NCBI RefSeq assembly: GCF_021018895.1
Contig: NC_079368.1
Location: 1,178,001-1,242,000, forward strand
From: Seriola aureovittata
Lineage: Eukaryota; Chordata; Actinopteri; Carangiformes; Carangidae
Length of the DNA stretch: 64,000 bases
Direction: 5' to 3'
Both the position numbers and the translations under genes were made by a program. The notes beneath the pieces were generated by a model. That model was given only the letters and a program-made list of their open reading frames with translations. It made no database searches and was not told the origin of the DNA. Shown piece by piece: positions 13,080 to 26,120 of this stretch. How positions within the stretch are numbered: the first letter of the stretch is position 1; every line of letters begins with the position of its first letter.

Positions 13080-13245
13080 GTAATAATTTTGTATGATACC
13101 AATGTCAGTCTGTCCATCTGATACTTTCCTCCTGACTAAAATATCATAACTATGAAAATTTTTCTGACTTCAAAAATTAAATTTGACCAAATACCTGCAA
13201 AACTATTGACGTTCCCATCAGCCTCAGCTGTAATTTTAGTTGTAG
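13080..13245. repeat. Fragment of a common fish interspersed repeat
   Basis: Includes ACCAAATACCTGCAAAACTA and CCCATCAGCCTCAGCTGTA, words that normally follow the sequence seen at 15035-15345; both look like parts of one widely dispersed element. Confidence 0.5.
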
Positions 13246-13401
13246 TCTTTTGAATGAGTGTTGATGTCATGGTGATTAATCAACTATGAACCCTTAATTT
13301 AAACAGGATCCTTTGTGTAAATACTGACTTTAGTTCCATAAACCGTGTCAGCTGTGAGTCATGTTCATCACGTTCATTTTCAGAACAACAAGCCAATGAA
13401 G

Positions 13402-13438
13402 ACGTGTTATTGTCCCACATTGTGGGACAATAACACGT
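13402..13438. repeat. Perfect 18-bp inverted repeat with 1-nt centre
   Basis: The arm ACGTGTTATTGTCCCACA is followed by one T and its exact reverse complement. No flanking repeat family was recognised. Confidence 0.97.
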
Positions 13439-13439
13439 T

Positions 13440-15034
13440 GATACATCCTTTTTCAGAGCACAGAGGAGGGGGTGGAGTTTCCTCCGCTGTGGTCAGTGTG
13501 GAAGCCCGGGCAAACTTACACTACTCTGTGAGGCCCTGTTGATTTCTGACATATTTCCTGATCCTCCGTAATGCCCATGGACTGTATATAAAAAGGTCAA
13601 GCCCATGCTGAAAGTTACAGCTCTCTGTGAGGCTGGACGACACCTGTAACTTCGAGTCTGGTTTCCCAGCCAAAGCAAACTACCGTGCAGCATCACAGCA
13701 CCACAAGCTGCCAAGACAGTCACTTAGGAAGCCCCGTCATTATAATGTGGAGCAATCCTTTAACCTGAGGCTCTATTTTCTTTCACTGCTCTCCCTACTG
13801 TATGCAGTTTTTATATGGCCACACCAACCAATCAGATATAAATACATTTTGAGTATTTTAATGTGGCATGTTTATGATTAGTCAAATTGACAAGGACAAA
13901 ATAAAATACTTTTCAGTTATTTTTTTAATTTTGGGATGAAGTGGAACGATTTGGAGGGGCAGAGCATTTGGTGGGACCATGGGGCAATTGCTGCCTCATG
14001 TTTTAATATTTGAGTATCGAATACAGACTTTAAATATTTTTACACCACTTAAGGTTGTGGCCAAATGACATCGGACCTTTCACTGCTCTGTCCATCCACC
14101 CAACACCACGGTCCAGAGGATTACGACATTACCATGACATTACCTACACATAGTCATGGTGCCCTGATGAGCCACTTCTACTGGCACCATAAGGTCCAAA
14201 TTTGAAACACCTGAGCACCGAACACCTTTACACTCCGCAAAGAATGAATCTTTTCAATTTTTAACAGTTCAACAGTGTTCCTCCAGCACCCCCCTCTGAT
14301 ACATAATGTAGTACCCACCAAGCAGTTAATACACTGCTTCAATTATGATCCCAAACACTAAATATCTATGTCCAATTAAAAGTGGAGACTGAAGAATTAG
14401 TAGAGCAGCAGCACACACCACTGACTGGGGTCTGATGGGGCAGACAGGAGGTCAGAGTGTTCCTTCCTCCTCTCAGAGGGAGGCAGAGGCCAGGGTGAGG
14501 AATTTAGGAGTCCACCGTAATGTTTGTGCTACAGAGGCAGCCGGATCATTGTGTAAGGCTGCGAGGCAACGTGGACCCAGAGCTCTGAAAATGTGGAGTG
14601 AGGAGCTCAGTGGTAAGAGAGTCACTGATGATCCACTGTTAGAACAAAAAGTCGTGAGGCGATGACAGTGGTATAGGAAGCATGTATCATGGCTGACAGA
14701 ACCACAGTTTCAATGTGGAATAAAATACTTTATTTTCTTTTAGACATTCAGCATTCAGCAACCAACCTTTGTTGTTTTGTTAGTAGATTCCCAGTGTAAC
14801 TCAACAGGTAGAAAACTACCATCAACTACCATCATCCAGTCATGTCCAGGGGTCCTGTGAGGAGGCCTAGAGACAGGAAGGAAACTTGATAAATACCTTG
14901 AAAAAGTGCCGTTGCAAAATTGTATACTGTAATGTGATGAATTCACTGCGATGAATCCCATAACAAGCGAGTGCATCGTGTGTGAGTGAGTGAATGAGTG
15001 AGTGAGAGAAAGTCACTTACTTCAGCCTCATTAG
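13440..15034. other. Intergenic, no gene seen
   Basis: No conserved reading frame. A GACTGTATATAAA word near 13577 is common in fish repeats. Confidence 0.4.
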
Positions 15035-15345
15035 CTGCTGTGTCAGTCTGTCCACGACTTTGGTCCAAACTGAAGTATCTCCACAAGTACTGGATGGATT
15101 ACAATGTAATTCTGTGCAGACATTCATGTTCCCCAGAGGATGAAGGCAAATGACTTTTCCATAGTACAGCCATGAAGTTGACATTTTTGGTTAAATGTTT
15201 CCACAACCATTGGATGTATTGCCATGAAATTTCATTCAGACATTGAATTCTCCCTGTAATAACTTTTGTGATCCTCTGACTTTACTCCAGCAAGACCATC
15301 GGGCCAAAATTTCAATTTGTCCAATACTTTGCTTTATTAACTAAT
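15035..15345. repeat. Common fish interspersed repeat
   Basis: Contains degenerate repeated units of the form ACAACCATTGGATGTATTGC, CATGAAATTTCATTCAGACA and AAAATTTCAATTTGTCCAAT. Related to the fragment at 13080-13245. Confidence 0.55.
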
Positions 15346-15797
15346 ATTAGCAGAACTACGGCCAGGAACACAGTGGATTTGTGGCAGCTACAGAACGTCT
15401 TGGTTTTCATCACGGCGCACATGTTAATGGGATACAGTGGCACACTGCCTGCGTGACACGTGCATCTCATGCCTCACAGCTGCAGCACATGGTCTAGAGA
15501 TTCTGTGTCTCACCTATTTTTCACATATGACAAGTCTCACAGCAAAAACAGACACAGAAAAGACCTGATGATGTCATAGTGACATCATGCCAGCAACATG
15601 AACTTTCACTATAGATTCTATGTCTAGACTGAATTTGAATATGATCAATGAAATGATCATGAAAAAACATTTTTTTTAACCATTGTAGCAGCTGCACTGT
15701 AGTAGGAACATAATGGAGATAGAGAATCAAAAAATTCTCAAACCTCATTTCATTCAAACATTAGCCAAAAAATAAGACGGATCACAGGTTGATATGT

Positions 15798-16107
15798 TTT
15801 TATTAGATGTACAGGAGTTTACAGTATATGTCTCATAGCATCATTTGCGCCCTTGAAATAAAGCGTTGTATGTACAATCTGAAGGACTCACCTGAACAAC
15901 ATGCTGGGAGGGGCACTAGGACCCCCCCCCCCCCCCCCAAATCCACCAATCAACTAAAATAAAATCACACCCCGAAAAATGAGGTGATCCTAGAATTTAC
16001 CACTCCACCATTGACAGTGAAGTCTATCTCTATATACACTGAATGTTTTTAACTATATGCTGTGGTAGGATAATGAGCGAAACACACACACACACACACA
16101 CACGCAC

Positions 16108-16153
<46 letters not shown>

Positions 16154-16540
16154 ACAGTCCCTATATTCTCTGATGAATGTCTCATGTCATCTCGTTCTTC
16201 CACCCTGATTCAAAATAATGACGATTACACAAAGTGACAAATAAATAAAAGTTAGAAGTCTCCGCCAGCAGTCTGACACAGTAAAATGCTGTATGTCGTC
16301 CTCAGTGCTGCCCTGGTACTAGAGAGGTAACACCCCTCTAGTGTGGGCAAACTGACATTATCATGGCAGGATGCTTAAAGTGCTAGAAATTGTGTTGCCT
16401 GGTTTTGGGGAAGGGAGTTTGGTGGCAGGAACTCAGAGGTCCCCACCCATCTGACTGACAGGGAAGCATGGGATAGGCTGCGGATAGGTGCAGAGTCTGC
16501 GGCCAGTGTGCCGGGCAGGGGCAGGGCATAATGAGTCGCC
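15798..16540 (-). other. ccn1: Candidate ccn1 3' UTR with AU-rich element and polyA signal
   Basis: From the stop codon the minus strand runs through an ATTTATTT AU-rich motif (16239-16250), a (TG)n tract on the transcript (16082-16156) and a G-run on the transcript (C-tract 15922-15938 on the plus strand) to an AATAAA at 15798-15803. AU-rich 3' UTRs are usual for immediate-early CCN mRNAs. The end is inferred. Confidence 0.45.
16082..16156. repeat. (CA)n microsatellite in the candidate ccn1 3' UTR
   Basis: CA run with a few CG interruptions. Confidence 0.95.
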
Positions 16541-19500
16541 TCAGTGCCTGAAGGTGTGGATGTCGTTGTGGAGGCTGACTGAAGGGCTGGAGGCCTCGCT
16601 GTGCGTGCGACAGCTCGAGCTGCAGCTGCAGCGCTGTATCCACATGACGTTCCTGTAGAAACTCTCCCCATCAGGACAGTGGAAATGAAGGCGCACGGTA
16701 CGGGAGAGGGAGGGTGTACAACAGCGGTCATCAGTGCAAGTCCCACAGGTGCGAGGGCGGTACCGCGGTGCTGTTGAGCATCCGGCGAAGGTGATACTAA
16801 CTGGTTGCTGTGGTCGGACGGTTCGCTGACACTTCTTCCCTTTCTGGACGACAAACAGATTTTCGTCAGTGTTTACTAATTTATTTATTCTTTATACATG
16901 AGTGAAAATCATATTAACTTCAACATAGGACTTTAACTGACAAACACATCATCTCAAAGCCAGTTCACTACCAGTACTGGACTGCTTTGTAATATAATAC
17001 CCTTTAAATCCTACTGCTCTGTTTATCTCCAATATTCTTTCATTTCCTAATGGGCCTGATTCTTAGCATACCTTGCTAGCTACAGGAAGCCGCAGCTCAC
17101 ATTGTTGGACCTGGCACAGTCTGGTTTCTCGGACCAGCCGACAGTCTTGGTTGTCATTGGTCACGCGACTTGAAATGCCCATCCCACATGTGGTGGAGCA
17201 CTCAGTCCATGCAGTGGTTTGTGGGAAACAGCTGGATTTGAGCAATAACTCAGACATGGGGAAGGACACCATCTCTGTGACAGAGACAAAGAAAGACAAT
17301 CAAACATTGATATTTGTAAAGATTCATTCATTCTATCCATACATTCATGGCCTCGAAAAAGCTGAGATTAGAGATGTCAGTCAGTTGTTTTGATGATATG
17401 TTTACAAGTCCACAACACATTTTCATGCAATTAGCTGTGGACATTTAAGGTCCCCAGGATGAATCATAAAGATTCTGCTGTTAATGCCAGATCAAAATGA
17501 ATCGCAAAGTCTGATGTGAAGGTAGCAGTTTTATGCACTGAGCACATTCATGATCCCCTGAGGAGAAGCCGTTTCAATTTTATCCAAGACAAGCTGAACT
17601 GAGGGAAACTGAACTTGGTTGTAGATGCTTGGAGACGTTTCACCTCTCAGAGAGAGTCTTTGTCTCCACCATCTACTTGAACTCATTTATTCGGGATATG
17701 CTCCTTCTCAGCCAGTGCATGAGCTCATAACCTCCATGAGCAAGGTTCTGAGGATGAACTGCCCAATCCAGGTGTACTAAGCTTGAAGAGACTTACCCTA
17801 GAAGACTCAAAGGTCTTTTTACTGCCAAAAGGGGCTTCTACAAAATACCGAATTAAGGAGGAATTTAAAGTTCCATGTTTTCCTCTTCTTCTGTGTTTTA
17901 TTTGAAGTGTTGATCTATAAGAAGATATATTTGTGGTTCTAAGAACCGCAAAACCTCAGTGTAGTTTTCCTCTCTCAGGCTTCTCTCTGGACCTCTAGTA
18001 ACAACAGGTCAGTGAACCAATCAGAAGAGAGGAGGCTCTGAGCCTCTCTTCTGATTGGCTTACTGTTTTCTGAGTGATCCAATAAAAATATAGCAGATAT
18101 CAGGTAAACACTCAGAGAAACCAAATCCTGCAAGTTGAATGGTGGGTCCAGGTGGGCGAGGCTTAGTGACTGCTTTGTTGTGACATCACAAAGTTGGACT
18201 GAATGGAGCTTTAAATTTCAGATTTTTTATACATTTGCAAAATTGCAATTTCATCCATTTACAATTTAGTCTACAACATAATAAACTGTATAACAAAAAC
18301 TGTATATCTAACTGGCAAGAAAACACTGCCCCTCACCTTTTCTCTCTCAGGGTTAAATCTTTAAATTTTATTTAAAACAAGAAACATATTTAGGCTAAAT
18401 ATATATTTTTGATATTTTTTTTAAAGAACTTTTTTTAAAAGAAAGCTAAGAAGTAGAAACTACCTCAGAAATTGAATATGATCTCTGTTTCCGATGAAAC
18501 TTCACTTCATGACATTAGAGCACCAGTGTGAAACAAATATTACAGAATTCCCCTTCAATGCAAGTTATTGTTATTTGAGAAATTTTTGAATTTCAGAAAT
18601 TAAAAACCTTTCTGAAACCACAACAAAGTGTATTCTGCTGGGATATGCTGCAATGTTTACCTCTGAACGTGGCCCCTCTGGTCAGAGCTGGGGGCTGAGG
18701 CGGGGCCGGCACCAGGGCACTGATGTGGTTGAGAAGGGGCTGGCCGTCTGGTAGGGAGGTGTGTGTCAGCTCCTCTGGCTCCTCACTGATGTGGTTGTCA
18801 TCGTCACACAACCACTCCTCGCAGCAGCCGCCCTCAGGCCGCGCCAGCCGGGGCCACGAGCAGCGCCAGTCGGGTAGAGGCACTTTGTGGGGACAGAGGG
18901 GCATGCAGCCCACCACCCCGTCCATACAGGTGCACTGGTGCTCGCAGTTGGGCTGAAAGTCCTCGCCGTGCTGGTACATCCGCCCACTTAACTCGCAGGG
19001 CAAACCCTGGGCCTCAGCTGTCAACACGTACACACAAAACAGGAAACAGAGCTGAGGACGCTTTAGAAAACACATCTAACACCTCACAGCCTGTAGGGTC
19101 AAACTGGGGAAGGAATACATTTTCTAAAGGGAATAGTTCATGATTTCATGCTTTTTAAATTAAAGGGATGTGCTACTGAGGAATAAAGAAGGGATGGTCC
19201 AAACTTGTGCAACAGAGGCAGAAACATGCTGTCAAGTCTTTCAGTCCCTATTATATGTCAACCTACAAAAGCCCTGTATCCTACAGTTCCCATAATGCAC
19301 CCTTTATTTGATCCTCCCTGTCCACATCTTTAAAACTCCAGTTTATGACGAATATTTGTATTCTGCAAAATAACCCTGATGACATCACTAGGTTATTTTC
19401 TCCTTCAGACTTTATACAAATTTCTCCACAGGCTGAGCAGCAGGAAGAAAATCAGTACTCCTTTAATATATAAATCTTTGTTTACACTGGTCATTTGTCT

Positions 19501-20364
19501 TGTGATTTATTTGGACTGGTAGCCATATTTTTCCTCCTTATAAGAAGTGGTCACGAACAGTTTGCCTTCTGTTATGAACTGTTCAATGAGGGATTTTTTT
19601 TTCTTGATTTTCAGATTTATTGAGGGATTTTGATTTTAATATCTAATAATTGATATTATAATAACTACCTTTATATTATATTATATTATACTGTCTGTTG
19701 TATATACATGTACATGTAAATATGTGAATATATTATATTTTGCTATTTCATTATTATTATAATACTTATCACTTTTATTCAATTTTTATTTTTCATACAA
19801 GCAGGTTTTACTTTCAGAAGATGCACAGTTTCCTTACTACTGATATGTTTTGTTGTTTAAACCCAGAGCTGTTTTGTTCTTTCATCTTAGTTGAGTTGAA
19901 TCGTGTGTTTTGGTTGTGTCACCCTGCTCAGTGTCACCCTCACCTCGACACAGTCCTCTCTTGGGATCTCCTCCAGCCCCAAGATGGCAGCGTAGCCCCT
20001 TGATGTGATCACAGGGCTCGGTGGCGCTGCAGTCGTCGTTGAACTGCCTCGCACACACTTTACAGCAGCCGCAGGGGTCGGTCACCCAGCTGACGCCCAG
20101 CGGGCAGAGCAGAGGTGAGGGGGCACAGGAGCACTCAGATGGACACTCACCCTCTGCAGTCTGGGTCAGGGTCAGAGGTCAGGTCAGGATGGAGGACAGC
20201 TCATCCAACATTAGCCATAAAGATTGAAAACAGTGAACCTTCACAAACACACATGAACACAGAGAAGCTTTAAAAGCAGCCGGTCAGAGACTCACCATAA
20301 CTGCAGCACCGCAGAGCACAAACAGGGTGGTGATGAGCTGTTGTAAAGTGACAGGGTTAAACAT
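16541..20364 (-). CDS. ccn1: CCN1/CYR61-type matricellular protein, five exons
   Basis: Minus-strand exons are 20364-20296 (signal peptide), 20160-19944 (IGFBP module), 19017-18661 (VWC module plus hinge), 17274-17072 (TSP1 module) and 16843-16541 (C-terminal cystine knot). All junctions are GT-AG and the frame closes at 382 residues, against 381 in human CCN1. Visible hallmarks are the hydrophobic leader, CGCCKVC of the IGFBP module, the CSTTCGMG core of the TSP1 module, the basic KGKKC heparin-binding stretch and ten cysteines in the knot. CCN1 is secreted, binds integrins and heparan sulfate, and acts in adhesion, angiogenesis and YAP/SRF-driven early response. Identity is closer to CCN1 than to CCN2 at the CT start and TSP1 core (RVTNDNxxCRLVxETR). 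Fish carry several ccn1-like copies, so this may be a ccn1-like (cyr61l) paralogue. Confidence 0.93.
17864..18215. mobile_element. Non-autonomous element with internal hairpin, copy 1 (ccn1 intron)
   Basis: Ends are TTTAAAGTTCCAT and ATGGAGCTTTAAA (inverted, one mismatch). The core at 18017-18058 is a near-perfect palindrome (CCAATCAGAAGAGAGG arm). The whole unit recurs at 49238-49630. No coding capacity. TTAA-containing ends would fit a piggyBac-like insertion, but the family is unproven. Confidence 0.75.
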
Positions 20365-20577
20365 CCTGATGCAGCAGATCAACAAAAACAGGAATAAAGA
20401 AGACGGCGCTCAGATGAACTGTCCAGAGTCCTGAGAATAAAAGAAGCATCAATCATCAGCTGTAGGATGAAAGCGTATCCACAGTCCAGAGAGGTCTGAG
20501 AGGTCGCTGGCTCATCTACAGTATCCTGGTGTCAGCTCAGCTCTGCCTCACAGAGAGGTCTCCCTGTGCAGGCCCTG

Positions 20578-20620
20578 TACTTATATACACAAATGCCCCC
20601 GCCCCCGCAGTGACATCACT
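20578..20620 (-). promoter_or_regulatory. ccn1: ccn1 core promoter: TATA box, GC box, CRE-like site
   Basis: Read on the minus strand, TGATGTCA (one base off the CRE TGACGTCA) at about 20611-20618 is followed by a GC box (GGGGCGGGGGC, about 20596-20606) and TATATAAG at about 20579-20586. The expected start is near 20550, giving a 5' UTR of about 190 nt. A CRE and early-response control are known for mammalian CYR61; the TATA spacing fits. Confidence 0.7.
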
Positions 20621-20699
20621 GACTCTCCTCTCCAGACATCTGGAGGGGGTCCAGAGGGATGAAGTGGCAGATACACTGGTGTGAAATACTAACAGACAA

Positions 20700-22789
20700 A
20701 CATTGACCAATCACTGTGTCATGTGACCTCGATGAGAAACGTCAAGGTGTCAAAATATATGCAGGAAGCAAATCTTTAACAATTAATAGTGACTAGTGTA
20801 TCCTGGCAACCAAACAGTGATTAAAATATGTTGTAGTTCAGGCCACACATACCCAGAGGTATTACACAGAAGAAAAGAGAAAGCACAGGCAGGACAGGTG
20901 TCATGGAAAACCTGAGTAGGGAATCCCACTCCATCTTAGTTGAGTGGTGATGTGGAGAAAATCCCTGTGAACAGCTCGTCCAACCCACCAGGCTCAGTCC
21001 TTTCCACCGCACAGAGCTGTGGGACTGTGCTCAGGACATCCTGTGTTCCTTCCATCTCTTTCCTAATGGGCTGCAGTCCAGGAAACACAGACCTATCTTC
21101 AGGTTCCCATGATTGGTAGGAAAACCTCTGTATTCCCATTGTCATCTCAGGGGCACATAAAAAGTGTTTTGCTGGAGAGCAGGAAAGTCCTCGCATTAAG
21201 CTTTGGCTCGCGCTGCCATGAAACGTAGGAAATGTACATCTACGGTGTTGTTTTTTAAAAGATGAAGACGCAGTAGTATTTGAGTATCAGCCTATATCAC
21301 GCCGTGTTAAGATAATGTGTAAATATGCAGTGTATATATGTATGTTTTTGGTGTGTATGTGAAGTTTTCAATGTGTATGTACACACTTTCATTGTGTATG
21401 TGGTAAATGTGATGCATGTGCACATTTCCATTGTGTTTCACCCTAATCGGCCTCCCATACAAGCACAAGCTGTCCCACCTGTTCTGTTCCTGCTACAACC
21501 CAAAAATATCAAGTTAGCCAATACATTTAAAATGTATAAAATTGTATAAAAATTTATGATATTAATTTGAAATTCATGTTCCTCATACCACTCTTTCTTT
21601 TGGAAGCAAGCACTGTGAAGAGTGATGAGCCTCGATTTCAGGATGCATCTTCAAAGCTAGTTCACTATATTTAACCCAGTGTTAGGTCAACCTACCCGAC
21701 TGAAGTAACGCAGCATTTTTTAGTGTGAATCAGCCGTCTTCTTTGTCTCTGTTTTTGGATTGATACATTTCTTGGCAAATTACCGCCACCTACTGTTGAT
21801 GAGCAGATTAGCACGAAGCCGTCAGCAGGGCAGGACGTAGCGCTTCATGTATGTTCTTGTGTAACATGTTGCCTCTGGCATGTTACATTAAACACCTAAT
21901 TTGAGCTTTAACATCTTGTAATATGGAATTAAATTTTGTCAGTACTTTTATCTTTATTTGTTTGTGCATATTTGTGTTATTTTTTATATTTCTATGATGC
22001 TATTTTACTATTTCACTGCTGTAGAGAGATTTAAATGGGTAAACTTTCATGCATCCATACAACACAATGGAGCTTGTAAAAACATGGCTCCATAGCACCA
22101 CTAGTGGTCAAAAAGCCCACCCTGAAAACTTCATCTAAGTTGAACATGTTGCTGAAACCAAACTAGTGAACGTTGGTCTCACTTCCTGAGAGCAGGTGTT
22201 GTTGCTCCAGACTGAAGCAGTGATGTTACTGTGTGCACACAGAGCACAACCTCACACCACACACAGTGCACTGACTTACGCAAGCAGCCACCCAGACACC
22301 CAGCCGGCCTAGCTGTAAAACCACTGGGAAGCCAGGGTGGGGGGTCACTGGGGTAAGATGGGGCATGGGGCGGAGGTGGGGTGAGAGCACCTTGTTGGGC
22401 AGCAGCAGGGAGGAGGGCAGGAGTCTGGATTCTTAGCATTCCTGGCTCACAAAGGCAGGATGTGTGTACTGGCCACACTGCGTAAGACACTGATGGAAGA
22501 GTGGGGGGAGGGGTTGGGGGGGGGGGGTTGCCAGTTGGCAGCCTCTTGCCTGGCTATGTGCCAACCATTGTTTGTCAGCCAGGCAAACATTTCCAAATAC
22601 ATGGAGGTCAAGAGTTGTCCGCAATTCATGTGTTTATAAAAGTCTTTAAAACTTCTAACGAGGAAACTTTTCTCTATGAAAACGCTCCTTACAAACCAGC
22701 AACCATCTCCACTCTTCAGTGAACAGCTCATCAAACTGTCATAGCAACCCACAGGACAAACAGGAAGTGTGTGCAGGTGTCCTGCTGTT
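20700..22789. other. Intergenic upstream of ccn1, no gene seen
   Basis: No conserved coding frame. G- and C-rich low-complexity patches near 22330-22530. Confidence 0.5.
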
Positions 22790-23456
22790 GTGTGGGAAAC
22801 TCCTTTGTCCCTGAGGGGACAGTGATGAGCAGCCTGTTCTGGCTCCGTTCCTGTTCACCCTGTATACAGCCGACTTAAATACAACTCTGAGTCCTGCCAC
22901 ATCCAGAAATACTCGGATGACACAGCTATTGTGGCGCGTATCAGGAACAGGCAGGAAGAGGAGTACAGGGATCTGACGATGGCCTTCAGTGAATGGAGCA
23001 ACAAGAACTGCCTCCTTCTGAACACCTCCAAGACCAAGGAGATGGTCATGGACTTTCACAGGTCTAGGCCCTTCAGCCAGTCAACATTCAAGGGAAGGAC
23101 AGTGAGGGGGTGCACACTTATAAATACCTAGGTGTGCACCTGGACAGTAAACTGGACCGGCCCCTGAATTCAGATGCCATCTACCTGAAGGGGCGGAGCC
23201 GGCTCTTTATCCTCAGGAGGCTCAGGTCCTTTGACGTCTGCAGTGAAATGCTGCACATGTTTTATCAGTCAGTGGTGGCCAGTGTACACTTTAATGCTGC
23301 AGTTTGCTGGGGCAGCAGCATGTCTGACACATCTCACTGCGCTGCAGAACAGAGAGGTTCAGGAGATCCTTTGTTCCCACTGCCATCAGGCTATACAACA
23401 CCTCAGCCAAAGGAAGTGGACTAATCTTATTATTATTGTTCATTTGTTATTAACTG

Positions 23457-23493
<37 letters not shown>

Positions 23494-23542
23494 CAACAAT
23501 AAGCTGATGGACAGATGAATTTTCCCTATGGGATAAATAAAG

Positions 23543-23609
<67 letters not shown>

Positions 23610-23621
23610 TTATCTATCTAA
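22790..23621 (+). pseudogene. 5'-truncated, broken LINE with reverse transcriptase fragment
   Basis: The translated pieces contain KYSDDTAIVARI (reverse transcriptase motif with SDD in place of the usual ADD), LLLNTSKTKEMVMDF and YKYLGVHLDSKLD, then RSRLFILRRLRSFDVC, all hallmarks of the Jockey-type (CR1/L2/Rex1) LINEs of fish. At least two frameshifts (near 22877 and 23100) break it. It ends in (TTA)n, GGGATAAATAAAGTATC and a long (ATCT)n tail. Confidence 0.88.
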
Positions 23622-24086
23622 TAATAATAATAATGATAATAAAAATCACAAAGGAATCTAATCTTGCAAATAATGATTCTGCAGGATCCCCAGTCTTTAC
23701 TAAATCTCACAGTCACAGACTAAAAACTCTGTGACTTATGACACAGTGTCTTTAGAAATGAGGATGTCAGACTTCTCAAAGTGGTTGGCATTAAATGAAA
23801 AAGTAAAGCAATGCAAAACTTTGCACCTCTGACACTTTTTCGTAGCAGGTAACTATTTTATAATGTCTAATGGACAGATTGCTGTTACATCTGCTGAGAA
23901 CATAACAGAGCAGGCTCAACGTGATGAGCCAGTACAGTTTATAAATAATCAGTCTGTTGTCTGCACCGTCCAGCATGTCGTACTGCTGGGTGTAAAGAAC
24001 ACTGCAGCCTCAACAGGCTTCAACATCATCGATCTTCCTCTTCTGGCCTCAACACATGTAGCACATATATAAGCAATTACTGTCAG

Positions 24087-24136
<50 letters not shown>

Positions 24137-24791
24137 ATACAGTGTGAGTCATGACATCGTCTCCACAGGTTACGTCTCTGCTGCATTCCTCATACTAGTG
24201 TGTTTAAGAAGCTCCTGGTAACAGCTGTCATCACTCATCCCATTGTTCTCCTGAACAGGCTCCATTTTCCCTCCATACACATATTTTCTTTACTGTATAC
24301 ACTGATACCGAGCAGCTGATCACCAGCTGAACCTTAGATTCCGTAGAAGAGTGTGAGCAGATTATGTCATAGTTGTGGTGCATTCGGCCCATGACCTGGC
24401 AGTGAACATCTGCACCGTAGCTCTCTGGTGCTTGGAGTACAGCTTTTCTTCACAGTTTAACATGAAATTTAGAATTTCTGCTTGGTATCACAGTATCATT
24501 TGAACTGGCAATGTTACAAACGTTTCTTTGTGTCAGGGACCAAGCAGTCAAAAGGCTTGAAAAGGCTGAAAATAAGGGTTTTCATTTCACTCAAAACATG
24601 TCAAAAATAAACATGAATGAAAATAAAAAAAAAATACTCAAAAATATTCTGCTAACACAATCTTAACATCACACCTTGACTAATAGAAAATCTGAAACCT
24701 GCAGCACCAACACCAACAGCAGTTTAGTTGAATTTTAACTTGTTTATTTTTGTCCAAATATGGGCAAGCGGTTAATCAAGTTAGATCAATT
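23622..24791. other. Intergenic, no gene seen
   Basis: (TAA)n at about 23619-23640 and a (GT)n microsatellite at 24089-24139. Short frames near 23863-24150 show no homology I recognise. Confidence 0.45.
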
Positions 24792-25121
24792 AGTCGCAAT
24801 GACTGGCTGAGTAGCATCACATGACCGGTACTGTAAAGGCTAAAAAAGCTGCACCTATAAAAATAGAAATGCTCACTCAAAACTGAATAATTCTCAATCA
24901 TTTATAGCACATAGGTCCAGCTCTGGATGCAGATAGGACAGCATCTAGGTCCAGACTGCAATCCACGTATTACTGACCTCTAATATATAAGCAACAAATT
25001 AAAAATAAAACAGGAGAAACAGAAACAGAGACACAAAATGCTGCATAAACCTGTGTATTACTGATTATCTGTTATTATTTTAATATATGAAATACTGTGA
25101 GTGTATATACAAGACAGATAA
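24792..25121. repeat. Dispersed 330-bp repeat next to a GATA array, copy 1
   Basis: Nearly identical to 42264-42600 (CAATGACTGGCTGAGTAGCA through AACAGAAACAGAGACACAAA and beyond). Both copies run straight into GATA units. No TIRs or coding capacity seen. Confidence 0.9.
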
Positions 25122-25295
<174 letters not shown>

Positions 25296-26120
25296 CTATA
25301 GATACTTTTTTGTCATTCAAGATACAACAAAACTTAGTTTGGCAGTGATCCACACCTTATAGTGGCATAGTCTACAAAGATAAATAAGAATACAATAGTG
25401 TAATATTCATTTCTTGCCTGCTCATGTGACTGAATTTGAAGCTCAGAGATTGGATGTTTCTTGTCAAGTTGCACCTTTGGAGTTGAAGTTACATTAACCC
25501 CCGAAAATTGTATGCACACAAAATTTTACCTCTACTTTTTATCAAAGAAGCAGATTGAATGTTTCAGCTGAGTCACATTTTCAAACTTAATCCTAAACCT
25601 CTAGTCATTTAATCTCTGTCAGTGTTTCTCCCTTTTCTTCAGCACTTTGTAAGTTTTTGTAAGTGTTATACAAATAAACATAATTATAATTATAAATTAG
25701 CAATAGAGGGCCATTGATTTATCATAGCCCAATCCACTCTACAGCCCAATATCACAAATCATAGGTTTGCCATAAAGGGATTTACAATCAGTACAGAGTA
25801 TGACACCGTCTAAACTTAGATCCACTTCAATGTTGAAATCTCTCCACACAACGTTCAACAGGGAAAACATGGAAGAAAACATAGAAGGGATTCTCTTCTA
25901 AGAAGAAAAGTGTATATCTGAAGTGGATCTTATCTCACTCACTTTAATTCGTAGGTTTTTGCTGCCACCAACTAGTGGTGATTGGAGGAACAGCAGGTTA
26001 AATTTCAAACCTACTGAGGACTGTAGCTGTTCTTTCAGCCTTCAGCTGATGTGACAGAGCCTGATATGAGAGTATATTTGCAGCAATATTTTTTCATAGC
26101 GTTAACACTTTGAATAAAAA

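Noticed and set aside
16375..16854. 159-codon minus-strand open frame
   Set aside because: It is a shifted frame over the ccn1 C-terminal exon; the cystine-knot frame is the real one.
18723..18956. Plus-strand open frame over ccn1 exon 3
   Set aside because: Antisense shadow of a GC-rich coding exon.
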